A stretch of 64,000 bases of DNA from Streptomyces vinaceus (GTDB taxonomy: Bacteria > Actinomycetota > Actinomycetes > Streptomycetales > Streptomycetaceae). The DNA is taken from assembly GCF_008704935.1 (NCBI RefSeq), contig NZ_CP023692.1, positions 3,047,001 to 3,111,000 on the forward strand. The letters run 5' to 3'. Under the pieces are notes generated by a model that was given only the letters and a program-made list of their open reading frames with translations, made no database searches and was not told the origin of the DNA. Within the stretch, counting starts at the first letter, position 1. Every line of letters starts with the position of its first letter. The translations under genes and the position numbers were made by a program. Of the stretch, positions 7,161 through 15,459 are shown in pieces.

Positions 7161-9026
7161 TCAGACCTTCTTCGGAACCTCCGGCACCGGCAGCAGCAAC
7201 GGCAGCCGCAACGCGCCGAAGGCCTCCTTCGGGACCGCCGGACGGACCGGTTCCACCGCCGCCAGACGGGTGTAGGCCGCCCCCTGCTCCGGCCTCGGGT
7301 CCCGCTCGCCCTTGTTCGGCCAGTACGCCATCGCCCGCTCCGCCTGCGCCGTGATCGTCAGTGACGGGTTGACCCCGAGGTTCGCGGAGACCGCCGAGCC
7401 GTCCACCACCGAGATGCCCGGGTGCCCGTACAGCCGGTGGTACGGGTCCACCACGCCCTCCCGCGCCGAGGCGCCGATCGGGCAGCCGCCGAGGAAGTGC
7501 GCGGTCAGCGGGGTGCCCATCAGCTCGCCGATGTTGCTGCCGGGGAAGCCGTTGATCTCCTCGGCCAGCAGGGTCGCCGCCTGGGTGGCCTCCTTGATCT
7601 GCACCGGGTTCGGGGCGCCGTGCCCCTGGCGGGCGGTGAGCAGCCCCTTCCCGAGACCGCCGGGCTTGCGGTACGTCGTCAGCGAGTTGTCCAGCGACTG
7701 CATGACGAGCCCGATGATCGTCCGCTCCGACCAGCGCCGGTTGGACAGCGAGCGCGCCAGCTGCACCGGGTGCCGGGCGGTGCGGGCGAACCAGGCCCGG
7801 ACGCGGTGCTTGCCGTACGGCACCTGGAGGACGGTCATGAACCCCATGGCGTTGGAGCCCTTGCCGTAGCGGACGGGCTCGATGTGGGTGTCGGCGTCGG
7901 GGTGCACGGACGAGGTGATCGCGACGCCGCGGGTGAAGTCCGCGCGCCGCCGCGCGCCGGGGCCGTCACCGTGGCGCCTGCGGTAGCGGCGGTCGTCGGT
8001 CTGCGCGCCGACCAGCCCCTCGGAGTTGGTCCGGGTCAGCTCGCCGAGCCGGTCCGAGATCCGCGGGAGCAGGCCGCCGTCCTTCATCGTGTGCAGCAGG
8101 GTCTGGGTCCCGTACGTGCCCGCCGCGACGACCACGTACCGGGCGCGCAGCTCTTTGGCCACGCCGCGGCGGCGCGCGTCGGTGGGGACGGTGCGGATGC
8201 GGTACCCGCCGCCGGGGTGCTCGGCGAGGGCGGTGACGGTGGTCATCGGGTGGATGACGGCTCCGGCGCGCTCGGCGAGGTGGAGGTAGTTCTCGTTCAG
8301 GGTGTTCTTCGCGCCGTGGCGGCAGCCGGTCATGCACTCGCCGCATTCGGTGCAGGCCTTGCGGGAGGGGCCGACGCCGCCGAAGTAGGGGTCGGGGACC
8401 TCCTCGCCGGGGCGGACCGTACGGGCGCCGTCGCCACCGCCGCCGTCCGCCTCGTTCCCGCCGTTTCCGCCGTTTCCGCCGTCCGCGTCCGCGCCGTCGC
8501 CGAAGAAGACGCCGACCGGGGCCATGTGGAAGGAGTCTCCGACGCCCATCTTCTCGGCGGCGGCCTTCAGGTGGACGTCGGAGGGGGTCATCGTGGGGTT
8601 CAGCCGTACGCCGAGCATCCGCTTGGCCTGGTCGTAGTACGGGGCGAGTTCCTCGCGCCAGTCGGTGATCGACGCCCACTGCCGGTCCTCGAAGAACGCG
8701 GTGGGCGGCACGTACAGGGTGTTGGCGTAGTTGAGCGAGCCGCCGCCCACCCCGGCGCCCGCGAGCACCATCACGTTGCCGAGCAGGTGGATCCGCTGGA
8801 TGCCGTACAGCCCGAGGGCCGGCGCCCACAGGTAGTTGCGCAGGTCCCAGCTGTTCTTCGGCAGGCTCTCGCGGGTGAAGCGGCGTCCCGCCTCCAGGAC
8901 GCCGACCCGGTAGCCCTTCTCTGTCAGCCGCAGCGCCGAGACCGATCCCCCGAAGCCCGACCCGATGACGATGACGTCGTAGTCGTACGCGTTCTCGCTG
9001 CCGTACTCGTCGGTGTTGTCCGACAC
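7161..9026 (-). CDS. GMC-family flavin oxidoreductase, ChoD-like
   Basis: The 621-residue protein has an N-terminal FAD-binding motif (VIGSGFGGSVSALRL, about residues 20-34) and a GAGVGGGSLNYANTL segment typical of GMC/cholesterol-oxidase-like flavoproteins. The His in TAHFLGGCPIG and the Asn in LGVNPSLTITAQ are the expected catalytic positions. A CTECGECMTGCRHGAKN segment (about 230) gives a ferredoxin-like CxxCxxCxxxC pattern. A Gly/Asn/Asp/Ala-rich insertion lies about residues 178-203. The best-known relative is mycobacterial ChoD, which also lies near guaA-guaB3; its true substrate is debated, so cholesterol should not be assumed. The gene follows the aldehyde dehydrogenase by 25 bp, suggesting an alcohol-to-aldehyde-to-acid pair (inference). 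A terminator follows at 7110-7148. Confidence 0.85.
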   Translation of the reverse strand: MSDNTDEYGSENAYDYDVIVIGSGFGGSVSALRLTEKGYRVGVLEAGRRFTRESLPKNSWDLRNYLWAPALGLYGIQRIHLLGNVMVLAGAGVGGGSLNYANTLYVPPTAFFEDRQWASITDWREELAPYYDQAKRMLGVRLNPTMTPSDVHLKAAAEKMGVGDSFHMAPVGVFFGDGADADGGNGGNGGNEADGGGGDGARTVRPGEEVPDPYFGGVGPSRKACTECGECMTGCRHGAKNTLNENYLHLAERAGAVIHPMTTVTALAEHPGGGYRIRTVPTDARRRGVAKELRARYVVVAAGTYGTQTLLHTMKDGGLLPRISDRLGELTRTNSEGLVGAQTDDRRYRRRHGDGPGARRRADFTRGVAITSSVHPDADTHIEPVRYGKGSNAMGFMTVLQVPYGKHRVRAWFARTARHPVQLARSLSNRRWSERTIIGLVMQSLDNSLTTYRKPGGLGKGLLTARQGHGAPNPVQIKEATQAATLLAEEINGFPGSNIGELMGTPLTAHFLGGCPIGASAREGVVDPYHRLYGHPGISVVDGSAVSANLGVNPSLTITAQAERAMAYWPNKGERDPRPEQGAAYTRLAAVEPVRPAVPKEAFGALRLPLLLPVPEVPKKV

Positions 9027-9051
9027 TGCGGTGCCTCCCGAGCAGTGGTGC

Positions 9052-10680
9052 CTAACGGAATCGGAGCGTCTTCATGACCTTGAGGCTGCGGGTCATGAAC
9101 GCCGCGTACTTCTCGTCGTCCATGCCCAGCGAGGGCGCCATCGGCAGCAGCCGCTGGTGGGCGACGGTCTGGGCCTCGGTGTACTTGAGGATGCCCTCGG
9201 AGCCGTGCCGGCGGCCGAGGCCGGAGTCCTTCATGCCGCCCATCGGGGCCTGGGCGCTGCCGTAGGCGGGCGCGTACCCCTCGTTGATGTTGACCGTGCC
9301 GGTGCGCAGGCGGGCGGCGACGGCGTGGCCGCGACGGGCGTCCTTGGTCCAGACGCTGGAGTTGAGCCCGTACGCGGTGGAGTTGGCCTGCGCGATCGCC
9401 TCGTCCTCGTCGGTGAACCGGTAGATCGAGACGACCGGGCCGAACGTCTCCTCGCCGCAGACCGCCATCGGCGCCTCGACCCCGTCGAGGATGGTGGGCT
9501 CGTAGAAGAGCGGGCCGATGTCGGGGCGGGCGGTGCCGCCTGCGACCAGGGTGGCGCCCTTGGCCACGGCCTCGTCCACGTGCCGCCGCACGGTCTCCAG
9601 CTGGCGCTCGCCCACCAGCGAGCCCATGTCGGCGCCGTACGCGAGGGAGGCGCCGAGCCGCATGGCCTTCGTCCGGGCGGCGAAGCGCTCGACGAACGCG
9701 TCGGCGACCGAGGCGTGGACGTACAGCCGCTCGATGGAGATGCACAGCTGGCCGGCGGAGGAGAAGCAGGCGCGGACGGCGCCCGCGGCGGCCTTCTCGA
9801 CGTCGGCGTCGGCGAGGACGAGCATGGCGTTCTTGCCGCCGAGTTCGAGCGTGACGCCGACCAGCCGGGCGGCCGCGCCCTGGGCGACCTCGCGGCCGGT
9901 ACGGGTGGATCCGGTGAAGGAGACGTAGTCCGCGTGCCGGACCACTTCGGGGCCGACGACCGGTCCCTCGCCGAGGACGACCTGGAAGACCTCGGCGGGC
10001 AGTCCGGCCTCGATCAGCAGGTCACGGGCCCACAGGGCGGTCAGCGCGGTCTCGGTGTCGGGCTTCATGACGAGGGCGTTGCCCGCCACGAAGGCGGGCA
10101 GCGCGTCGCCGACGGAGAGTTCGAGGGGGTAGTTCCAGGGGGCGATCTGGCCGACGACCCCGCGCGGCTGGCGCAGCTCGGTGACCTTGGTGAGGGTGGG
10201 GATGGCGCCCGTGTGGCCCTTGGGGCGCAGGTACGAGGGGGCCTTCCTGCCGTAGTGGCGGGCGGCGACGGCGACCGCCTGGACCTCCTCGTGGGCGTGC
10301 AGGCGGGCCTTGCCGGTCTCCAGCTGGATGAGGTCGAGCACCTCGGCCTGGCGGGCCAGCACCAGGTCGTGGAAGCGGAGCAGTACGGCGGCCCGCTCGC
10401 GGACGGGCACGGCGGCCCAGGCGCCCTGGGCGGCGCGGGCCCGCTCGAAGGCCTCGGCTACGTCCTCGGGGGTGGCCTCGGGCAGGTCCGCCAGCTTGGC
10501 CCCGGTGAACGGGGTGTGGTTGGCGGTCCGGCCGGAGCCGATCACTGCGCGGGTGAGCCGGGCGACCAGGTCGGGGGTCACCACGTCGGCGGCGGTACGG
10601 GCACCGGCCGGGGCGGGGGCGACCGGATTGGTGGGCTGCGGTGCGCTGCGGAGGGGGGCCGGGGCCTGCGAGTCCGTCAT
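9052..10680 (-). CDS. Succinate-semialdehyde dehydrogenase-type aldehyde dehydrogenase
   Basis: The enzyme oxidises an aldehyde to the acid with NAD(P)+. The 542-residue protein has an N-terminal Pro/Ala-rich stretch of about 30 residues before the ALDH fold. The cofactor-site IAPWNYPLELS, the FTGSTRTGREV loop, the catalytic Glu in TLELGGKNAM and the catalytic Cys in FSSAGQLCISIE are all present. It resembles actinobacterial GabD2-like proteins annotated as succinic semialdehyde dehydrogenase, but substrate is not provable from sequence. The ATG at 10680 lacks a good SD; a TACGCT box 7 nt upstream suggests a leaderless message. The oxidase gene follows 25 bp later, so they probably form one unit. 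A 20-bp palindrome lies 64-83 bp upstream of the start. Confidence 0.88.
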   Translation of the reverse strand: MTDSQAPAPLRSAPQPTNPVAPAPAGARTAADVVTPDLVARLTRAVIGSGRTANHTPFTGAKLADLPEATPEDVAEAFERARAAQGAWAAVPVRERAAVLLRFHDLVLARQAEVLDLIQLETGKARLHAHEEVQAVAVAARHYGRKAPSYLRPKGHTGAIPTLTKVTELRQPRGVVGQIAPWNYPLELSVGDALPAFVAGNALVMKPDTETALTALWARDLLIEAGLPAEVFQVVLGEGPVVGPEVVRHADYVSFTGSTRTGREVAQGAAARLVGVTLELGGKNAMLVLADADVEKAAAGAVRACFSSAGQLCISIERLYVHASVADAFVERFAARTKAMRLGASLAYGADMGSLVGERQLETVRRHVDEAVAKGATLVAGGTARPDIGPLFYEPTILDGVEAPMAVCGEETFGPVVSIYRFTDEDEAIAQANSTAYGLNSSVWTKDARRGHAVAARLRTGTVNINEGYAPAYGSAQAPMGGMKDSGLGRRHGSEGILKYTEAQTVAHQRLLPMAPSLGMDDEKYAAFMTRSLKVMKTLRFR

Positions 10681-10743
10681 GGCGGTGAGCGTATTCCGCC
10701 CGGGGGGCTTTGGGTACCCGTCGGTAACCGGATTTTGCCATTT

Positions 10744-10763
10744 CTGCCAGCGATCGCTGGCAG
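10744..10763. repeat. Perfect 20-bp palindrome between kinase and dehydrogenase genes
   Basis: The half-site CTGCCAGCGA is followed directly by its reverse complement, with no spacer. It lies 10 bp after the kinase stop and 64-83 bp upstream of the dehydrogenase ATG, in the intergenic promoter region. Without a loop it is a poor terminator and a better operator candidate, but its binding protein is unknown. Confidence 0.55.
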
Positions 10764-10773
10764 GATGACGGGA

Positions 10774-12396
10774 TCAGGGCTTCGCGGGCGGCTTCCAGCC
10801 GCTGAGCACGACGTCGAACTGCTGCTCGGTCGTGGCCCAGTCGGAGACCGGGCTGGAGATGTACACCGCGTACTCCGTGCCGTCCGGGGCGACGTACATC
10901 TGCTCCTTGGCCCGGCGCGGACCCGGGTGGGTCTGCTTCTCCGTCCAGGTGAAGTCCCAGAGCGCGGCCCGGGTGCTGTCCCGGAAGGTGTTCTGGTTGA
11001 GCCGCACCTTCTTGTAGTCCGTCCGCTTCTGGACCTGCTTCTCCAGGTCGAGCAGGTGCGCGTACGGGTCCTGGTAGTCCGGGGTGGGGTCGGAGGCGAT
11101 CCGGATGAAGTGCTTCCCGTCGTCCGGGGTGTAGTCGATCTGGTCGCCGTTCGCCTTGCGCGTCCAGCCTTCGGGGACGAACAGCGTGAAGCCGGCCAGC
11201 GGGTCGACGACCTCGGTGTAGCCAGCGGGCGGGGCGTCCTCGTCGACACCGTCCTGCCGGTCGGGGGCGCTCGCGTTCTTGTCGGTGGCGCCGTCGCCCG
11301 CGTCCTCCGCGGTGAACTTCAGGACGCCGAAGACGGCGCCGCCGCCGACCAGCGCCGCCACGAGGGCCACGACGGCCGCCCGCTTGATCCAGCCGCCCGC
11401 CGGCTCGGCCGCGGGACGGGGCTGCTCGGGCAGGGCCGCGGTACGGACCTGGTCGGGGGCCGGGACCGGCGCGGGCGCCGCCTCCGGCGCCGTTTCCTCG
11501 GCGGCGTCGGCGAGTTCCTCCGACGTCACCGCGCGCGTGGGTACGTACGCCTGCGCCGCCTTGGGATGGCGGCCCTCCATGGCCTCGATCAGCATCCGCT
11601 CGGTCTCCTGCGCCGAGGGCCGCTCGCCGGGGTCCTTGCGCAGCAGGGCCGTGATGACCGGGCCCAGGGCGCCGGCCTGGCGCAGCGCCGGCGGCTCGTC
11701 GTTGACGACGGCCTGGAGGCTGGAGATGGGCGAGGTGCGGCGGAAGGGCGAGCGCGCCTCGACCGCCGTGTACAGGGTCGCGCCCAGCGACCACAGGTCG
11801 GAGGAGGTGCCGGGGGTGCCGCCGGTGACCCGTTCCGGGGCCAGGTAGTCGATGGAGCCGACGATCTCGCCGGTCCGCGTGATGGAGGAGTCGCCCTCGA
11901 TCGCGGCGATCCCGAAGTCCGTGAGCAGGACCCGGCCGTCCTTGGCGAGCAGCACGTTGCCGGGCTTGACGTCCCGGTGCAGGACGCCGACCGCGTGCGC
12001 CGCGCGCAGGGCGCCCAGGACGTGCAGACCGATGCGGGCCGCCTCGGCGGGCTCGATCCGGCCGGCCGCCTTGGCCGCGTCCGCGAGGGAGGGCCCGTCG
12101 ATGTACTCCATGACGATCCAGGGCCGGTCGTCGTGCTCCAGTACGTCGTGGACCACCACGACCGCCGGATGCTGGATCCGGGCCGCGGCCCGGGCCTCCT
12201 TCTGGGTCCGGGCGTGCAGCACCTCCCGGTCGGCCTGGGCCACGTACAGACCCGCCGTCAGTTCCTTGACGGCGACGGTCCTGTGCAGCAGCTCGTCATG
12301 GGCGCGCCACACCTTGCCCATGCCGCCGCTGCCGATGGGCTCCACGAGCCGGTACCGGCCTGCGAGCACCGCACCCGCACCTGTCTGCTGTTCCAC
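10774..12396 (-). CDS. Membrane Ser/Thr protein kinase, active type
   Basis: The 540-residue Hanks-type kinase has a complete catalytic set: GSGGMG glycine loop (22-27), VAVK Lys44, HRDVKPGN (140-147), DFG (160-162), APE (186-188) and a DLW motif. After an Ala/Pro/Glu-rich juxtamembrane linker (about 290-335) there is one transmembrane helix (about 339-360), then an external domain of about 150 residues (from 389), beginning PAGYTEVVDPLAGFTLFVPEGW. That domain is not PASTA; related domains occur in the next two upstream genes. The GTG start at 12396 has a GGCGGGG sequence upstream. It is separated by 124 bp from the pseudokinase gene and is transcribed in the same direction. Substrates are unknown. 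Confidence 0.92.
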   Translation of the reverse strand: MEQQTGAGAVLAGRYRLVEPIGSGGMGKVWRAHDELLHRTVAVKELTAGLYVAQADREVLHARTQKEARAAARIQHPAVVVVHDVLEHDDRPWIVMEYIDGPSLADAAKAAGRIEPAEAARIGLHVLGALRAAHAVGVLHRDVKPGNVLLAKDGRVLLTDFGIAAIEGDSSITRTGEIVGSIDYLAPERVTGGTPGTSSDLWSLGATLYTAVEARSPFRRTSPISSLQAVVNDEPPALRQAGALGPVITALLRKDPGERPSAQETERMLIEAMEGRHPKAAQAYVPTRAVTSEELADAAEETAPEAAPAPVPAPDQVRTAALPEQPRPAAEPAGGWIKRAAVVALVAALVGGGAVFGVLKFTAEDAGDGATDKNASAPDRQDGVDEDAPPAGYTEVVDPLAGFTLFVPEGWTRKANGDQIDYTPDDGKHFIRIASDPTPDYQDPYAHLLDLEKQVQKRTDYKKVRLNQNTFRDSTRAALWDFTWTEKQTHPGPRRAKEQMYVAPDGTEYAVYISSPVSDWATTEQQFDVVLSGWKPPAKP

Positions 12397-12520
12397 GAAA
12401 CCCCGCCACTCTGTGCACTTCGGGCCAGATTACGGAGCGCTCGGGGCTCCCGGTACCGTGAAGGCTCGGTTCCGGCTGCACTGTGACGCAATCGCCGTAC
12501 TGAGCCCCCGTCAGCCGGCC

Positions 12521-15301
12521 TCAACCGCCCGATTTATAACTCCCCGTGGCCTTTTCGAAGACCTCGGTGACCTTGCCCTCACCGTCCTGCGGACCGGTGA
12601 CCATGACGACGTGGTAGCTGCCTCCGAGCGCGACGACGAAATTGCGGGCGACGACGCTGCGCCCGTTGCCGTCGATCCAGGTGTACCGGCCGGTGACGCG
12701 GAGCTGGTTGCCGACCTTGGTGGTCTTGACGTCGCCGCCGCTGGCCCACGTGGAGGACCGGTACGGGGCCAGCTCCGGTTCCTTGTCCTTCTGGTACGTC
12801 GCCGGGTCGGGGTTCCCCTCGACCTTGTCCCGGCCGGGGACGACGGTCAGGACGTACTCCCCGTCGGTGTAGCGCACCTGTCCGGCCTCGTTCATCCCGC
12901 GCCGCTCCCAGCCGTTGGGGACGGCGACCTCGAAGTGCTCGGGGTCCTGCTGGGTGGTGTAGCCGGGCGGGGCGGGGGCGGGGGCGGCGGGGGTCTGGCC
13001 GGCCGAGGGCTTCGGCGACTCCTTCGACGACTCCTTCGGCGGCGCCGGGGCGGGGGTGGACGCGTCCTGCGTGGGGGTCTTGGCGACGGCCGCGGGCTCC
13101 TGCCCGGACTCCCTGGGCAGGAAGAGCAGGGCATAGGCGACGGCCCCGGCGAGCAGGACCAGGACGCCGAGGAGCAGGCTCCGGCCGAGGGAGCGGGGCT
13201 TGCGGGAGGCGGCGGGGTTGCGGTGGCGGCCGTGCAGATCACCCCGCCGGCGTACGACGGGCAGCCGTGCGGGGTCCGGCTCCGGCATCGGGAGCGCGGC
13301 GAGGCCGCCGTCCGGCTCGGGTGCGGAGCGTACGAGCGAGCGCAGCCAGCCGCGGAGCTCCTCGAAGTCGGGGCGCTCGGTGGGGTCCTGGCGCAGCAGC
13401 GACTCCACGATCGGGCGCAGCGGGCCGCACTCCTCGGCGAAGGCCGGGGACTCGGCGCAGACCATGTCGACGAGCTCGGTGACGCTGTCCTCGGGGTACG
13501 GGGCGTGCCCTTGGACGGCGCGGTACAGCAGCGCGCCGAGCCCCCAGAGGTCGGTGGCGGGGCCGATGGGCGCGGCCAGCTGCCAGGGCCCGGTGACGGA
13601 CCCGGCCTGCTCGGGGGCCCACCGCTCGGTGACGGCTCCGACGACGGTCATCCGGGTCAGCCGGGCCCGCTCGGCGCCCAGCCCCCGGAGTCCGCCCCAA
13701 CCCCCGTCGGCGCCCTGCACCGGCGGCTCGGGCCGGGCGGGTCCCGGGTGGGGGGCCGTGTCCGGGGCCCCGCCGCCCCCGGTGTCCGCCCGGCCGGTCG
13801 GGTACGCGCCCGTGTCCGGGGCATCGGAGCCGTCCGGCTCGGGCCGGGCGGGCTCGCCGGACGGCAGGTACGAGGCCATGCTCGGGCCCTCGGCGTCGTA
13901 CGGCCGGGGCGGGCCGGGCAGCCCGTACGCGTCCGGGCCCTCGGGCCCGGGCTGCGGCCCCTGGCCGGGCCGAGGCACTGCCTGGCCGGGCTGGCCCGGG
14001 CGGAGGTAGGCGGTGGGGTCCGGGGCCTCGGCCTGGCGGTAGCCCTCGGGCAGGGCGAGTGGGGCGGGGAGCGCGGCCCGGCCCGGCGCCGGTCCGGGCC
14101 GCGGCTCCGGCTCCCGCACCGGCTCCCGTACGGGCTGCGGCTCCTGCACCGGCTCCGCCGACTCGGCCGGCTCCCCCGGCGGAAGCGCGGCCTGCCGACG
14201 CGGCGTGGCGCCGTGCCACGGGGCGTTCGCGGCGCTGTCCGGGCCCCCGTACGGGTACGAGTACCCCTGCGGGAGCTTCGACCCCTGCGGCCTCGGCTCC
14301 GGCGCGGGCTCGGAGCCGCCCTTGCGCTGCTCGGTGACGCGCGCGGCGGCCGCCTGCGCCCCCGCCCGGTACGCGGCGATGGCCCCGGCCCGGGCGGCGG
14401 CCTTGAGGTCGGGCCGCTCCCCCGTGGGCCGGGGGGTGATGTGGTCGGAGTACCGCGGGCCGGTGTCGTACCCGGGCGCCACGAGCGGCGCGTACCCGCC
14501 GGAGCCCTGCCCCGCCCCGGGCGGCACCTCCACACCCGGGACCTCACCGGTGCCGGGACCGGCGCCGGCCGCACCCGGGGCCGGCTCCACCGCGAGCTGC
14601 GCGCTCCCGGCCCGCGCGCCGCCGAGGCCCGGTGCCGTGCCCCACCCCAGGGGCGCGGCAGGCGGTTCCGGGGCGTCCCACGTCTGCGCATGGGGAGCCG
14701 ACTCGCGGGGGATCGGGTCGTAGCCGCACAGGGCGTCCTCCGCGGCGCCGGCCGCCAGGCCAGTCAGGACGACCCGGCCGTCATCGCATATCAACACGGT
14801 CCGGACCGTGATGTTCCGGTGCGTCCAGCCGTGCGCGTGGAGCACCCGTAAGGCGGTCAGTACGTCCGCCGCGACCTCGGCCGCCCGGTACGGGCTCAGG
14901 GGTTCTTCGGCGATCAGGGCGGCCAGCGGACGCGCCGGCACCAACTCGCTGACTATCCAGAGCGAGCCGCCCTCGGCGAACACGTCGAAGACCTGGTCCA
15001 GCCGCGGATGGTCCGGTACGGACGCGGCCGCCTGCGCCGCCGCGATCGCCCGGCGCACCGCCGGCAGGTCTCCCGCCGCCCGGCGTCCGGCCGCCACCGC
15101 GGGCCGTGTCCCGCCGTCGTCCGGCGTCTCCCCGTCCAGCAGCTCGGCGTCCACGACCTCCGGCAACGGCACCTGCCGTACCAGGACTTCCTGCCCGCTG
15201 CGGGTGTCGAAGGCGCGGGTCTCGACCAGCTCGTACGCGTCCGACGGCGGCAGCGGCAGACGGTAGCGGCCGGCCAGGATCCGGCCCGCGTAGTCCTCCA
15301 C
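12521..15301 (-). CDS. Membrane pseudokinase with a 355-residue insertion and external domain
   Basis: The 926-residue protein keeps the outline of a Ser/Thr kinase but not its catalysis. The glycine loop is absent, the VAIK Lys position is Arg42 (VLVRQV), HRD is HRN (161-163) and DFG reads TGL (180-182). The C-lobe restarts with WAPEQAG (561-567) and TDLWGLGALLYRAV (583-596). Between them lies about 355 residues of Pro/Gly/Ala-rich, probably disordered sequence (about 195-550), exactly where the activation loop should be. A transmembrane helix (about 706-728) leads to an external domain starting PPGYTTQQDPEHFEVAVPNGW, like those of the flanking kinases. The GTG at 15301, preceded by GGGGGAGG, is a better start than one 17 codons upstream. 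A scaffold or regulator role for the two active kinases is inference. Confidence 0.85.
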   Translation of the reverse strand: MEDYAGRILAGRYRLPLPPSDAYELVETRAFDTRSGQEVLVRQVPLPEVVDAELLDGETPDDGGTRPAVAAGRRAAGDLPAVRRAIAAAQAAASVPDHPRLDQVFDVFAEGGSLWIVSELVPARPLAALIAEEPLSPYRAAEVAADVLTALRVLHAHGWTHRNITVRTVLICDDGRVVLTGLAAGAAEDALCGYDPIPRESAPHAQTWDAPEPPAAPLGWGTAPGLGGARAGSAQLAVEPAPGAAGAGPGTGEVPGVEVPPGAGQGSGGYAPLVAPGYDTGPRYSDHITPRPTGERPDLKAAARAGAIAAYRAGAQAAAARVTEQRKGGSEPAPEPRPQGSKLPQGYSYPYGGPDSAANAPWHGATPRRQAALPPGEPAESAEPVQEPQPVREPVREPEPRPGPAPGRAALPAPLALPEGYRQAEAPDPTAYLRPGQPGQAVPRPGQGPQPGPEGPDAYGLPGPPRPYDAEGPSMASYLPSGEPARPEPDGSDAPDTGAYPTGRADTGGGGAPDTAPHPGPARPEPPVQGADGGWGGLRGLGAERARLTRMTVVGAVTERWAPEQAGSVTGPWQLAAPIGPATDLWGLGALLYRAVQGHAPYPEDSVTELVDMVCAESPAFAEECGPLRPIVESLLRQDPTERPDFEELRGWLRSLVRSAPEPDGGLAALPMPEPDPARLPVVRRRGDLHGRHRNPAASRKPRSLGRSLLLGVLVLLAGAVAYALLFLPRESGQEPAAVAKTPTQDASTPAPAPPKESSKESPKPSAGQTPAAPAPAPPGYTTQQDPEHFEVAVPNGWERRGMNEAGQVRYTDGEYVLTVVPGRDKVEGNPDPATYQKDKEPELAPYRSSTWASGGDVKTTKVGNQLRVTGRYTWIDGNGRSVVARNFVVALGGSYHVVMVTGPQDGEGKVTEVFEKATGSYKSGG

Positions 15302-15459
15302 TTCGCCTCCCCCGAGTGCCGGGGCGCACGTCCCCGATGGCCCCACTGCCACGATACGTCGCGCGGGGCGCCCGCGTCCCGAGCCTGCGAAGGCTCGTCA
15401 CCCGTCAGCGCGTGCCGTCCCGGGAGGAGTCGGACGGGCGGGAGCGGCGGGGAGCGGGG

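Noticed and set aside
8455..8490. Short GGN-type repeat in the oxidase gene as a mobile or CRISPR-like repeat
   Set aside because: It is a small in-frame low-complexity tract encoding Gly-Asn; no spacers or cas genes are present.
10744..10763. Palindrome as terminator of the kinase gene
   Set aside because: It has no loop and no U-tract on the kinase strand; an operator is more plausible.
9013..12486. 1157-codon plus-strand frame
   Set aside because: It is antisense to the dehydrogenase and kinase genes and has low-complexity Arg/Gly/Val composition.
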